DNA of 64,000 nucleotides from Actinokineospora spheciospongiae (lineage in GTDB: Bacteria; Actinomycetota; Actinomycetes; Mycobacteriales; Pseudonocardiaceae): positions 62,001 through 126,000 of the forward strand of contig NZ_AYXG01000043.1 in assembly GCF_000564855.1 (NCBI RefSeq), written 5' to 3'. A program made the translations under genes and the position numbers. The notes under the pieces are model-generated. The model was not told the origin of the DNA and searched no databases. It worked only from the letters and a program-made list of their open reading frames with translations. Shown here piece after piece: positions 8,936 to 18,451 of the stretch (positions are counted from its first letter, which is position 1; every line of letters begins with the position of its first letter).

Positions 8936-10233
8936 CCAGGGCCCAACTGCTCGCGGACGACCCGCTCTGGCTGATCCTGATCAAGGCCGTGGCGCTGCTG
9001 CTGCTCGGCGCCCTGGCCACCATGGCGATGATCATCCTGGAGCGCAAGATCGTCGCCAGGATGCAGCACCGCCCCGGCCCCAACCGGGTCGGGCCCAACG
9101 GCTGGTTCCAGTCCATCGCGGACGCGATCAAGCTCCCGTTCAAGGAGCAGATCATCCCGGACACGGCCGACCGGAAGGTCTACTTCCTGGCGCCGATCAT
9201 CTCCACCATCCCGGCGTTCCTGGCCTTCTCGGTGATCCCGTTCGGCCCGGAGGTCTCGATCTTCGGCGAGCGCACCGTGCTCCAGCTCGTCGACCTGCCG
9301 GTCGGCGTGCTGGTGGTGCTGGCCTGCTCCTCGCTCGGCGTCTACGGCATCGTGCTCGCGGGTTGGGCCTCCGGCTCGCCGTACCCGCTGCTGGGCGGTC
9401 TGCGCTCGGCGGCGCAGGTGATCTCCTACGAGATCGCCATGGGCCTGTCGATCGTGGCGGTCATCCTCTACACCGGATCGCTGTCCACCGGCGACATCGT
9501 CGACGCGCAAGCCAGTGGCTGGTACTTCTACCTGCTGATCCCCAGCTTCCTCATCTACTGCGTCTCCATGGTCGGTGAGACCAACCGCGCCCCGTTCGAC
9601 CTCCCCGAGGCCGAGTCGGAGCTGGTCGGCGGCTTCCACACCGAGTACAGCTCGATGAAGTTCGCGCTGTTCTTCCTCGCCGAGTACGTCAACATGGTCA
9701 TCGTCTCCGCGTTCTGCACCACGCTGTTCCTCGGCGGGTACATGGCGCCGTGGCCGGTGTCGCTGATCGGGGACAACTACTTCAACACCGGCTGGTGGCC
9801 GCTGCTGTGGTTCTTCACCAAGACCTGGTTCTTCCTGTTCGTGTTCATCTGGCTGCGCGGCACCCTGCCCCGCATGCGCTACGACCAGTTCATGCGGCTG
9901 GGCTGGAAGATCCTGGTCCCGGCGAACCTGGTGTGGATCGTGCTGGTGGTCGCGCTGCGCGCGTTCCGCAACGAGGCCGAGATCTCCGCGACGACGATCC
10001 TGGTCGCGGGCGGCATCGTGCTGGTCGTGTTGATCGGGCTCAGCTTCCTGCTGCCCGACCGCGCGGCGCCGGACGAGGACTCCGACCGGGTGCCGGTCAC
10101 CGGCGGCGGCTACCCGATCCCGCCGCTGGACCTGGTCGTCCCGGACAAGGACGCCGCGGCCCCGCGCCGGGTGCGCCGCAAGCGCCAGACCGCGTCGGTG
10201 GGCGCAGGCGCCGAGAAGGAGACTGAGCAGTGA
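8932..10233 (+). CDS. nuoH: NADH-quinone oxidoreductase subunit H
   Basis: NuoH (ND1) is the membrane subunit that helps form the quinone channel and couples redox chemistry to proton pumping. The 433-aa protein has about eight hydrophobic helices and family blocks [17 protein letters not shown] near residues 43-60, [18 protein letters not shown] and [13 protein letters not shown]. About 70 hydrophilic C-terminal residues (Pro/Lys/Arg rich) are an actinobacterial extension. ATG 8932 overlaps the nuoG stop; a longer frame back to 8137 is a shadow. Confidence 0.96.
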   Translation: MTRAQLLADDPLWLILIKAVALLLLGALATMAMIILERKIVARMQHRPGPNRVGPNGWFQSIADAIKLPFKEQIIPDTADRKVYFLAPIISTIPAFLAFSVIPFGPEVSIFGERTVLQLVDLPVGVLVVLACSSLGVYGIVLAGWASGSPYPLLGGLRSAAQVISYEIAMGLSIVAVILYTGSLSTGDIVDAQASGWYFYLLIPSFLIYCVSMVGETNRAPFDLPEAESELVGGFHTEYSSMKFALFFLAEYVNMVIVSAFCTTLFLGGYMAPWPVSLIGDNYFNTGWWPLLWFFTKTWFFLFVFIWLRGTLPRMRYDQFMRLGWKILVPANLVWIVLVVALRAFRNEAEISATTILVAGGIVLVVLIGLSFLLPDRAAPDEDSDRVPVTGGGYPIPPLDLVVPDKDAAAPRRVRRKRQTASVGAGAEKETEQ

Positions 10234-10754
10234 GCATCTTCGATCCCTTGAAGGGCTTCGGGGTCACCTTCAGCACGATGTTCAAGAAGGTCGTGACTGA
10301 GGAGTACCCGGAGGACTTCCCCGGCACCGCGCCCCGCTACCACGGCCGCCACCAGCTCAACCGGCACCCGGACGGGCTGGAGAAGTGCGTCGGCTGCGAG
10401 CTGTGCGCGTGGGCCTGCCCGGCGGACGCGATCTTCGTCGAGGGCGGCGACAACTCCGACGACGAGCGCTACTCCCCGGGGGAGCGCTACGGCGCCGACT
10501 ACCAGATCAACTACCTGCGCTGCATCGGCTGCGGCCTGTGCATCGAGGCCTGCCCGACCCGCTCGCTGACCATGCTCAACGACTTCGAGCTGGCCGACGA
10601 CGACCGGCAGCGGCTGATCTACACCAAGGAGGAGCTGCTCGCGCCGCTGCTGCCCGGGATGGAGCAGCCGCCGCACCCGATGCGCCTCGGTGACAACGAG
10701 CAGGACTACTACGTCAACGGCCCGCAGCTCGCCCGAGGGGAGACGCCCAAGTGA
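10230..10754 (+). CDS. nuoI: NADH-quinone oxidoreductase subunit I
   Basis: NuoI is the ferredoxin-like subunit with two 4Fe-4S clusters (N6a and N6b) carrying electrons to NuoB. The 174-aa protein contains both full motifs, [12 protein letters not shown] and [12 protein letters not shown], about 40 residues apart. GTG at 10230 overlaps the nuoH stop; the stop overlaps nuoJ. The length is normal for the family. Confidence 0.96.
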   Translation: MSIFDPLKGFGVTFSTMFKKVVTEEYPEDFPGTAPRYHGRHQLNRHPDGLEKCVGCELCAWACPADAIFVEGGDNSDDERYSPGERYGADYQINYLRCIGCGLCIEACPTRSLTMLNDFELADDDRQRLIYTKEELLAPLLPGMEQPPHPMRLGDNEQDYYVNGPQLARGETPK

Positions 10755-11593
10755 GCGCCACCATGCTCCTCGCCCAGCAGGGCGCCGCCACCGTCTCCAC
10801 CGGTGAGGCCGTGTCCTTCTGGGTCCTGGGCCCGCTCGCCCTCGCGGGCGCGCTGGGCATGATCTTCGCCCGCAACGCGGTGCACTCCGCGCTGTTCCTG
10901 GTGATGACGATGCTCAGCCTCGGCTGCATCTACATGGTCCAGCAGGCGCCGTTCCTCGGCTTCGTGCAGATCATCGTCTACACCGGCGCGATCATGATGC
11001 TGTTCCTGTTCGTGCTGATGCTCGTCGGCCGCGACGCCTCGGACTCGGTGGTCGAGGTGCTGCGCGGGCAGCGGCTGTGGGCCGGGGTCCTCGGCGTCGG
11101 CCTCGCGGTGCTCATCACCGGCGCCGTGGCCCGCTCGCTGATCGACGTCACCGACCAGGGCCTCGCCGCCGACACCGCCAACGGCGGTCGCGGCAACGTG
11201 GCCAACATCGGGCAGCTCATCTTCTCGGACTACCTGTTCCCGTTCGAGCTGACCTCGGCGCTGCTGATCACCGCCGCCGTCGGCGCGATGGTCCTGGGCT
11301 ACGTCAACCGCGAGCAGCGCGGCCGCAGGACGCAGAAGGAACTGGTCGAGGCCCGCTTCCGCGGCGAGCACGACCGGCCGTCCCCGCTGCCCGGCCCCGG
11401 CGTGTTCGCCACCGCCAACTCGGTGGCCACCCCGGCCCTGCTGCCCGACGGCTCGGTCGCCCCGGAGTCGCTGTCGCGGCTCATCGAGTCCACCACCGCG
11501 GACAAGCTCGCGGCCGAGCGCGAGTCCGTCGCGGGCACCGGCCCGGCCGCCGGGACCCGCGCCCTCGCCCCCGGCAAGGAGGAGTCGCGATGA
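10751..11593 (+). CDS. nuoJ: NADH-quinone oxidoreductase subunit J
   Basis: NuoJ (ND6) is a five-helix membrane subunit of complex I. The 280-aa protein has the hydrophobic part in residues 1-185, with the block [24 protein letters not shown] containing the family's characteristic distorted helix. The last about 90 residues are hydrophilic and Ala/Pro rich; E. coli NuoJ (184 aa) lacks them but actinobacterial homologues have them. GTG start overlaps the nuoI stop (GTGA). Confidence 0.94.
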   Translation: MSATMLLAQQGAATVSTGEAVSFWVLGPLALAGALGMIFARNAVHSALFLVMTMLSLGCIYMVQQAPFLGFVQIIVYTGAIMMLFLFVLMLVGRDASDSVVEVLRGQRLWAGVLGVGLAVLITGAVARSLIDVTDQGLAADTANGGRGNVANIGQLIFSDYLFPFELTSALLITAAVGAMVLGYVNREQRGRRTQKELVEARFRGEHDRPSPLPGPGVFATANSVATPALLPDGSVAPESLSRLIESTTADKLAAERESVAGTGPAAGTRALAPGKEESR

Positions 11594-11889
11594 CGCCGAC
11601 GTACTACCTGCTGCTGTCCGCGCTGCTGTTCACCATCGGCGCCGTCGGCGTGCTGGTGCGGCGCAACGCCATCGTCGTGTTCATGTGCGTCGAGCTGATG
11701 CTCAACGCGGTGAACCTGTCGCTGGTGACCTTCGCCCGGCTCAACGGCGACCTGCACGGGCAGGTCATGGGGTTCTTCGTGATGGTCGTCGCGGCCGCCG
11801 AGGTCGTGGTCGGCCTGGCGATCATCCTGTCGATCTTCCGCACCCGCCGGACCGCGTCGGTCGACGACTCGAACCTGCTGAAGTACTAA
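11590..11889 (+). CDS. nuoK: NADH-quinone oxidoreductase subunit K
   Basis: NuoK (ND4L) is a three-helix antiporter-linked membrane subunit. The 99-aa length is exactly that of the family. It contains two conserved membrane glutamates, in [13 protein letters not shown] and [11 protein letters not shown], which lie on the proton path. ATG 11590 overlaps the nuoJ stop. nuoL follows after 10 nt. Confidence 0.95.
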   Translation: MTPTYYLLLSALLFTIGAVGVLVRRNAIVVFMCVELMLNAVNLSLVTFARLNGDLHGQVMGFFVMVVAAAEVVVGLAIILSIFRTRRTASVDDSNLLKY

Positions 11890-11899
11890 GGGGAACTCG

Positions 11900-13891
11900 G
11901 TGACCGGAACGTTCAACCTGGCGCTGGACACCCAGCCCGCGGCCGGGGCGGCGAGCGCGGCCTGGCTGCTGCTGGTCCTGCCCGCCCTCGGCGCCGCCGT
12001 CCTGCTGATCGGCGGCAGGCGCACCAACAAGTGGGGCCACCTGCTCGGCAGCGGGATGGTCATCGCGGCCTTCGCCTACGCGGTGGTGCTGTTCTTCGAC
12101 ACGACCTCGCTCGCGGCCGAGGACCGGCTGCGGGACCTGCACCTGTTCGACTGGATCTCGGTCAACCAGCTCTCGGTCGACTTCGGCCTGCGGCTGGACC
12201 CGCTGTCCATCACGTTCGTGCTGCTGATCACCGGTGTGGGCTCGCTGATCCACATCTACTCGATCGGCTACCTGAACCACGAGCTGGAGGACCGGCGCCG
12301 GTTCTTCGCCTACCTGAACCTGTTCATCGCGGCCATGCTCCTGCTGGTCCTCGGCAACAGCTTCGTGACGCTCTACTTCGGCTGGGAGGGCGTCGGTCTC
12401 GCGTCCTACCTGCTCATCGGCTGGTACCAGGGCAAGGACTTCGCGGCCACGGCGGCGAAGAAGGCGTTCCTGATGAACCGCGTCGGTGACGTCGGCCTGG
12501 CGCTGGCGATCTTCCTGATGTTCAAGACCATGGGCTCCACCCAGTACGACGTGGTGTTCAGCCAGATCGGCGACCAGTCCACCGGCACCATCGTGGCGAT
12601 CGGCCTGCTGCTGCTCCTCGGTGCCTGCGGCAAGTCCGGCCAGTTCCCGCTGCAGGCCTGGCTGCCGGACGCGATGGCCGGTCCGACGCCGGTGTCCGCG
12701 CTGATCCACGCCGCGACCATGGTGACCGCGGGCGTGTACCTCATCGCCCGCTCCTCGCCGCTGTACTCGCTGCCGCAGGCCGAGGACGCCCGACTGGTCG
12801 TGATGATCATCGGTGCGATCACGCTGCTGCTCGGGTGCGTCATCGGCTGCGCCTACGACGACTTCAAGAAGGTCCTGGCGTACTCGACGGTCAGCCAGAT
12901 CGGCTACATGATCCTGGCCGTGGGCCTCGGCCCGGCCGGGTACGCCTTCGGCATCCTGCACCTGCTCACGCACGGCTTCTTCAAGGCCGGGCTGTTCCTC
13001 GGCGCCGGGTCGGTCATGCACGCCATGAACGACGAGGGCGACATCCGGCGGATGGGCGGGCTGTGGAAGAAGATGCCCGTCACGTTCGTCACCTGGACCC
13101 TGGGCTACCTGGCGCTGATCGGCTTCCCGTTCCTGTCCGGGTACTTCTCCAAGGACGAGATCATCAACGCCGCGCTCGGCCAGGGCGGCACCCGGGGCTG
13201 GGTCTTCGGCGGCATCGCGCTGCTGGGCGCGGCCCTGACCGCGTTCTACATGACCCGGCTGCTCATCCTGGTCTGGCTGGGCAAGCCGCGCTGGGAGAAC
13301 CTGACCAGCCCGGCCACCCCGGACCCGGAGAGCCCCGAGGCGCCGGTCGGCAAGCCGTACCACCCGCACGAGTCGCCCAGCACGATGACCATCCCGATGA
13401 TCATCCTGGCGTTCGGCTCGGTGGCGGGCGGCGCGATCCTGTCCGCGGTGCTGCCCGAGTGGCTGACCCCGGCCATCGGTGAGGTCGAGGAGACCCACGG
13501 CGCGCTGTCGCACACCATGGTCGGCATCCTCACCGTCGTGCTCGCCGCGATCGGCGCGGGTCTGGCGTTCCTGCTCTTCGGCAGGCGCGAGACCGCGGTC
13601 GAGCGGCCCAAGCGGGTGTCGTTCCCGGTCCGCGCCGCGCGCGCCGACCTGTTCGGCAACCACCTCAACGAGGCGCTGTTCGCCCGTCCCGGCACCTGGC
13701 TCACCCGGGCCCTGGTGTACGTGGACAACCGCGGCGTGGACGGTCTGGTCAACGGCATCGCGGCGGGCCTCGGCGGCAGTTCCGGCCGCCTGCGCCGCAC
13801 CCAGACCGGGTTCGTCCGGTCCTACGCGCTGTCCATGCTCGGAGGGTCGATCCTGGTGATCGCCGCACTGCTGATGGTGAGGTTCGCATGA
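11900..13891 (+). CDS. nuoL: NADH-quinone oxidoreductase subunit L
   Basis: NuoL (ND5) is the distal antiporter-like proton-pumping subunit. The 663-aa protein has about 15 membrane helices, the conserved GWEGVGLASYLLIGW and WLPDAMAGPTPVSALIHAATMVTAGVY blocks with the pumping lysines and histidines, and a C-terminal lateral-helix region. The GTG start follows AAGGGGAA. The stop overlaps nuoM by 4 nt. Length and motifs agree with a functional subunit. Confidence 0.95.
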   Translation: MTGTFNLALDTQPAAGAASAAWLLLVLPALGAAVLLIGGRRTNKWGHLLGSGMVIAAFAYAVVLFFDTTSLAAEDRLRDLHLFDWISVNQLSVDFGLRLDPLSITFVLLITGVGSLIHIYSIGYLNHELEDRRRFFAYLNLFIAAMLLLVLGNSFVTLYFGWEGVGLASYLLIGWYQGKDFAATAAKKAFLMNRVGDVGLALAIFLMFKTMGSTQYDVVFSQIGDQSTGTIVAIGLLLLLGACGKSGQFPLQAWLPDAMAGPTPVSALIHAATMVTAGVYLIARSSPLYSLPQAEDARLVVMIIGAITLLLGCVIGCAYDDFKKVLAYSTVSQIGYMILAVGLGPAGYAFGILHLLTHGFFKAGLFLGAGSVMHAMNDEGDIRRMGGLWKKMPVTFVTWTLGYLALIGFPFLSGYFSKDEIINAALGQGGTRGWVFGGIALLGAALTAFYMTRLLILVWLGKPRWENLTSPATPDPESPEAPVGKPYHPHESPSTMTIPMIILAFGSVAGGAILSAVLPEWLTPAIGEVEETHGALSHTMVGILTVVLAAIGAGLAFLLFGRRETAVERPKRVSFPVRAARADLFGNHLNEALFARPGTWLTRALVYVDNRGVDGLVNGIAAGLGGSSGRLRRTQTGFVRSYALSMLGGSILVIAALLMVRFA

Positions 13892-15516
13892 CGTCGGCGA
13901 CCAATTCCTGGGTGCTGGCAGCGCTGCTGCTGCTCCCGCTGGTCGGCGCGGGGGTGGTCACCGCGCTGCGGGCCGACGCCCGCACGGCCAAGCTGACCGC
14001 GCTGGGCTTCTCGCTGGCCGAGTTCGCCCTGGCCATCGCGTCCTGGGTGCTGTTCGACACCGGCGGCGCCCGGATTCAGCAGTCGTTCTCCTTCGACTGG
14101 ATTCCGGCGTTCGGGGTGCACGTCTCCTTCGGCGTCGACGGCATCGCGCTGGTGATGATCGCCGTCATCGGCCTGCTGGTCCCGCTGGTGATCGGCGCGG
14201 GCTGGTCGGAGAAGCTGCCCGAGGGCCGCACCGCGGGCGGGTTCTTCGCGCTGATCCTGCTGGAGCAGGCGCTGACCGTCGGCGTGTTCGCCGCGACCGA
14301 CGTGTTCCTGTTCTACGTGCTGTTCGAGATCATGCTGATCCCGATGTACTTCCTGATCGGCTCCTACGGGGGCGCGCGCAGGCAGTACGCGGCGGTCAAG
14401 TTCTTCCTGTACTCGTTCCTCGGCGGCCTGATCATGCTGGCCTCGGTCATCGCGCTCTACGTGATGTCCGCCGACGAACTGGGCTCGGGCACCTTCGACT
14501 GGGCCACCCTGGTCCGCACGGTCAGCGACGCGCCGCTGTCGACGCAGATCTGGCTGTTCCTCGGCTTCTTCGTCGCCTTCGCCATCAAGGCGCCGCTGGT
14601 GCCGCTGCACACCTGGCTGCCCGACGCCACCGCGGAGGCGCCGATCGGCGTCGCCGTGCTGCTCGTCGGCATCCTGGACAAGGTCGGCACCTTCGGGTTC
14701 CTGCGCTACCTGCTGCCGCTGTTCCCGGCGGCCAGCGCGGAACTCGCCCCGCTGGTGCTGGTGCTCGCGGTGGCCGGTGTGGTCTACGGCTCGCTGCTCG
14801 CGGTGGGCCAGTCGGACATGAAGCGGTTCGTGGCCTACGTGTCGATCGCCCACTTCGGGTTCATCGCGCTGGGCATCTTCTCGTTCAGCTCGCAGGCCAT
14901 GACCGGCTCGGTGACCTACATGGTCAACCACAGCATCGCCACCGGGATGCTCATCCTGGTGATCGGCATGGTCATCGCCCGCGGCGGCTCGTCGCGCATC
15001 GCCGACTACGGCGGCATGGCGAAGCTGACCCCGCTGCTGGCCGGGATGCTGCTCATCGCCGGGCTCAGCTCGCTGTCGCTGCCCGGCACGAACTCGTTCA
15101 TCTCCGAGTTCCTCGTGCTCATCGGCTCCTTCCCGAAGGCGCCGGTCTACACGATCATCGCCACCGTCGGCATGGTCTTCGCCGCGCTCTACGTGCTCTG
15201 GCTCTACCAGCGGATCATGCAGGGGCCGCTGCGCGGCGCCGCGCTGGTCGGGGTCGAGCCGGGTGAGCCGGTCTCCGGGGGCAGCAGCGCCGGTGGCGCC
15301 CTCGCCACCGCCACCCAGACCGAGACCAAGAAGATCCTCGACCTGACCGGCCGCGAGAAGTGGGTCCTCGCCCCGCTGCTCGTGCTGATCGTCGGCCTGG
15401 GTCTGTTCCCCAAGCCCGTGCTCGCCACCGTGGCGCCCACCGTGGACGCCACGATGTGCGCGGCGGGCCAGGCCGACCCGGTCCAGTCCGCAGAGAGGCA
15501 GTCGCAGTGTCCGTGA
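13888..15516 (+). CDS. nuoM: NADH-quinone oxidoreductase subunit M
   Basis: NuoM (ND4) is the central antiporter-like proton-pumping subunit. The 542-aa protein has about 14 membrane helices, the conserved acidic segment LFEIMLIPMYFLIG and the PLHTWLPDATAEAPIGVAVLL block. ATG 13888 overlaps the nuoL stop (ATGA). It extends slightly past the start chosen for nuoN. Confidence 0.95.
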   Translation: MTSATNSWVLAALLLLPLVGAGVVTALRADARTAKLTALGFSLAEFALAIASWVLFDTGGARIQQSFSFDWIPAFGVHVSFGVDGIALVMIAVIGLLVPLVIGAGWSEKLPEGRTAGGFFALILLEQALTVGVFAATDVFLFYVLFEIMLIPMYFLIGSYGGARRQYAAVKFFLYSFLGGLIMLASVIALYVMSADELGSGTFDWATLVRTVSDAPLSTQIWLFLGFFVAFAIKAPLVPLHTWLPDATAEAPIGVAVLLVGILDKVGTFGFLRYLLPLFPAASAELAPLVLVLAVAGVVYGSLLAVGQSDMKRFVAYVSIAHFGFIALGIFSFSSQAMTGSVTYMVNHSIATGMLILVIGMVIARGGSSRIADYGGMAKLTPLLAGMLLIAGLSSLSLPGTNSFISEFLVLIGSFPKAPVYTIIATVGMVFAALYVLWLYQRIMQGPLRGAALVGVEPGEPVSGGSSAGGALATATQTETKKILDLTGREKWVLAPLLVLIVGLGLFPKPVLATVAPTVDATMCAAGQADPVQSAERQSQCP

Positions 15517-17105
15517 TGTCCTCGGTCCTGTTCCTCGCACAGGTCCAGCCGGTGCCGTCCCCGGCACCGGCCAAGATCGACCCGCCCGCGCTGGACGCGG
15601 TGTGGCCGATCCTGATCGTGCTGGCCGCGGCCTGCGTCGGCGTGCTGTTCGAGGCGTTCCTGCCCCGCCACCAGCGCTGGCCCGCCCAGGTCGCCCTGTC
15701 CCTGCTCGCGCTCGCCGGAGCGGGGGTCGCCCTGGCGACCTACCTGTCCGACGCGCCGGAGGCGGGCGAGATGGCCATGTTCAACACCCTCGCGGTCGAC
15801 CGGCCCGCCCTGTTCCTGTGGGGCACGCTGCTGGCGCTGTCGGTGGGCGCGGTGCTGCTCATCGCCGACCGCTCGGTCGAGCCGGGCGGCGCGTTCGTGG
15901 CCACCGCGGCCATCCGGCCGGGCACCGTGCAGGACCGGGCGCAGGTCACCGCGACCGGGATGCAGACCGAGGTCTTCCCGCTGACGCTGTTCGCGCTCGG
16001 CGGCATGATGATCTTCTGCGCGGCCAACGACCTGCTCACCATGTTCATCGCGCTGGAAGTGCTGTCGCTGCCGCTGTACCTGATGTGCGGCCTGGCCCGG
16101 CGCCGTCGGCTGCTGTCGCAGGAGGCGGCGGTCAAGTACTTCCTGCTCGGCGCGTTCGCCTCGGCGTTCTTCCTCTACGGCGTGGCCCTGCTCTACGGCT
16201 ACGCGGGCTCGGTGCGCCTGGCCGACATCTCCGCCGCCGCCGCGGGCACCGACCGCTCCGACACGCTGCTGTTCGCGGGCATGGGCCTGCTGGTCGTCGG
16301 CCTGCTGTTCAAGGCGTCGGTCGGCCCGTTCCACACCTGGACCCCGGACGTCTACCAGGGCGCCCCGACCCCGGTCACCGCGTTCATGGCCGCCTGCACC
16401 AAGGTCGCCGCGTTCGGCGGCATCCTGCGGGTGCTCCAGGTCGCGTTCGAGTCGACGCAGTGGGAGTGGCGCGGGGTGCTGTGGGGCGTGGCGATCGCAT
16501 CCATGGTCATCGGCGCGATCCTCGGCCTCACCCAGACCGACGTGAAGCGGATGATCGCCTACTCCTCGGTGGCGCACGCGGGCTTCCTGCTCATCGGCGC
16601 CATCGCGCTGACCGACCGGGGCCTGTCCGGCACGCTGTTCTACCTGCTCACCTACGGCTTCACCACGCTGGCGGCGTTCGGCGTGATCAGCCTGGTGCGC
16701 GACTCCTCCGGCGAGGCCACGCACCTGTCGCAGTGGGCGGGGCTGGCGAAGCGGTCGCCGCTGGTGGCCGGGGTGTTCACCTTCCTGCTGCTCGCCCTCG
16801 CGGGCATCCCGCTGACCAGCGGGTTCGTCGGCAAGTTCGTGGTGTTCGAGGCCGCGATCGACGACGGCATGGCCCCGCTGGTGGTGATCGCGCTGGTCGC
16901 CTCCGCGGTCGCGGCGTTCTTCTACCTGCGGGTCATCGTGCTGATGTACTTCAGCGAGCCCGCTGCGGACGGCCCGACCGTCACCGTTCCGGGCGCGTTC
17001 ACCACCGCCGCGATCACCCTGGGCGTGTTGGTCACCCTGCTGCTGGGCATCCTGCCCTCGTTCGCCCTCGACTGGGCGGCGGGCGGGGCGTTCGCCATCC
17101 GGTAA
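15507..17105 (+). CDS. nuoN: NADH-quinone oxidoreductase subunit N
   Basis: NuoN (ND2) is the third antiporter-like subunit and the last gene of the operon. The 532-aa protein has about 14 helices and the block FHTWTPDVYQGAPTPVTAFMAACTKVAAF with conserved lysine and histidine. Three close starts exist (GTG 15507, GTG 15513, ATG 15516); 15507 was chosen because GAGAGG lies about 9 nt upstream, but the others change only the first three residues. A strong terminator follows the stop. Confidence 0.93.
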   Translation: MSVMSSVLFLAQVQPVPSPAPAKIDPPALDAVWPILIVLAAACVGVLFEAFLPRHQRWPAQVALSLLALAGAGVALATYLSDAPEAGEMAMFNTLAVDRPALFLWGTLLALSVGAVLLIADRSVEPGGAFVATAAIRPGTVQDRAQVTATGMQTEVFPLTLFALGGMMIFCAANDLLTMFIALEVLSLPLYLMCGLARRRRLLSQEAAVKYFLLGAFASAFFLYGVALLYGYAGSVRLADISAAAAGTDRSDTLLFAGMGLLVVGLLFKASVGPFHTWTPDVYQGAPTPVTAFMAACTKVAAFGGILRVLQVAFESTQWEWRGVLWGVAIASMVIGAILGLTQTDVKRMIAYSSVAHAGFLLIGAIALTDRGLSGTLFYLLTYGFTTLAAFGVISLVRDSSGEATHLSQWAGLAKRSPLVAGVFTFLLLALAGIPLTSGFVGKFVVFEAAIDDGMAPLVVIALVASAVAAFFYLRVIVLMYFSEPAADGPTVTVPGAFTTAAITLGVLVTLLLGILPSFALDWAAGGAFAIR

Positions 17106-17115
17106 AGCAGCGATC

Positions 17116-17158
17116 CGCGTGAGGGGCCGGGCACGGACTGTGCCCGGCCCCTCACGCG
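17116..17158. terminator. terminator of the nuo operon
   Basis: A 19-bp perfect stem with a 5-nt loop begins 11 nt after the nuoN stop. It is extremely GC-rich and has no U-tract, the usual form of actinobacterial intrinsic terminators. It separates nuoN from the polyprenyl synthase gene. Confidence 0.88.
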
Positions 17159-17284
17159 TTCGGGGACACCCTGTGGGGTCGGCCACGTTGTCAGTGGTCC
17201 GGAGCCCGCAGCGCGCGGTGAGGGTTCACTCGCCAAGTACGCTCGTTTCCGCGACCAGCCCACCCGATCAGGAGTGCCGAAGCA

Positions 17285-18301
17285 GTGACTGCCACCGAGA
17301 ACTCCGCCCAGCCGGACCTGCCCGCGTTCCTCGGGCTCGACTCGGCTGACCCGGCGCTGATCGCCCGCGTCGGCGCGGACCTCGGCCGGGTCGAGGACCT
17401 GCTGCGCGCGGTCGTGCACAGCGACGTCGACTTCGTCGACCAGGCGGCGCTGCACCTGGTCAAGGCAGGCGGCAAGCGCTTCCGCCCGCTGTTCACCCTG
17501 CTGGCCGCCGAGGTCAACGAGGGCGCGACGGACGCCGTGGTCGCCGCAGCGGCCGCCGTCGAGCTGGTCCACCTCGCCACGCTCTACCACGACGACGTGA
17601 TGGACGAGGCCACCATGCGCCGCGGCGACGAGAGCGCCAACGCCCGCTGGGACAACTCCATCGCCATCCTCACCGGCGACTTCCTCTTCGCGCACGCCTC
17701 GATGCTGGTCGCCGACCTGGGCCCGGTGGCCACCCGGGTGATCGCCGAAACCATGCGCGAGCTGGTGACCGGGCAGATGCGCGAGACCGTCGGCCCGCGC
17801 GACGACGACCCGATCGAGCACTACCTGTCGGTGATCGGGCAGAAGACCGGGTCGCTCATCGCCACCTCCGGCCGCTACGGCGGCATGTTCTCCGGTGCCC
17901 CCGCGGCGCAGACCGAGGCGCTGTACCGCTTCGGCGAGGTCATCGGCGCCGCGTTCCAGATCTCCGACGACGTCATCGACATCGCCTCACCCGCCACCGA
18001 GTCCGGCAAGACCCCGGGCACCGACCTGCGCGAGGGCGTCCGCACGCTGCCGATGCTCTACGCCCTCGCCGACGACGCCGACCCCCGGCTGGCCCGGCTG
18101 CTCGCCGGACCCGTCCACGACGACGCCGAGGTCGAGGAGGCGCTGGAGCTGCTGCGCCGCTCCTCGGGCCTGGAGCGCGCCCGCAAGACCCTCGACAGCT
18201 ACGCCGACCGGGCGCACGCGGAGCTGGCCGCCCTGCCCGCCGGTGCCGCCCGCGACGCCCTGGAACTGCTCACACGCTACGTGGTCGAGCGCACGCGCTG
18301 A
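17285..18301 (+). CDS. polyprenyl (isoprenoid) diphosphate synthase
   Basis: An all-trans prenyltransferase that would extend allylic diphosphates with isopentenyl diphosphate. The 338-aa protein has the first Asp-rich motif D103-D104-V-M-D107 followed by RRG, the GGKRFRPL block near residue 61, and a second motif reading SDDVID with D228, D229 and D232. Its place directly after nuoN, and the similarity of this arrangement to actinobacterial grcC-type genes, suggests the menaquinone side chain (heptaprenyl to nonaprenyl) as product; chain length cannot be read reliably. GTG start at 17285 follows AGGAGTGCCGAAGCA. It has its own upstream region after the nuo terminator. Confidence 0.88.
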   Translation: MTATENSAQPDLPAFLGLDSADPALIARVGADLGRVEDLLRAVVHSDVDFVDQAALHLVKAGGKRFRPLFTLLAAEVNEGATDAVVAAAAAVELVHLATLYHDDVMDEATMRRGDESANARWDNSIAILTGDFLFAHASMLVADLGPVATRVIAETMRELVTGQMRETVGPRDDDPIEHYLSVIGQKTGSLIATSGRYGGMFSGAPAAQTEALYRFGEVIGAAFQISDDVIDIASPATESGKTPGTDLREGVRTLPMLYALADDADPRLARLLAGPVHDDAEVEEALELLRRSSGLERARKTLDSYADRAHAELAALPAGAARDALELLTRYVVERTR

Positions 18302-18451
18302 GCCACCTGGCGTGTCGCGGATTGTGACATCGCGGCGAAAACCCCGGTCGCACATGTCCTGCTCACCCGCTCGCAGTAGCCTTCCCTACGCTTGGGCAAC
18401 CGTTTCACCCGCGTCCACCCCATGGCGCGGCCGGGGAGGGAGACGTCGGCG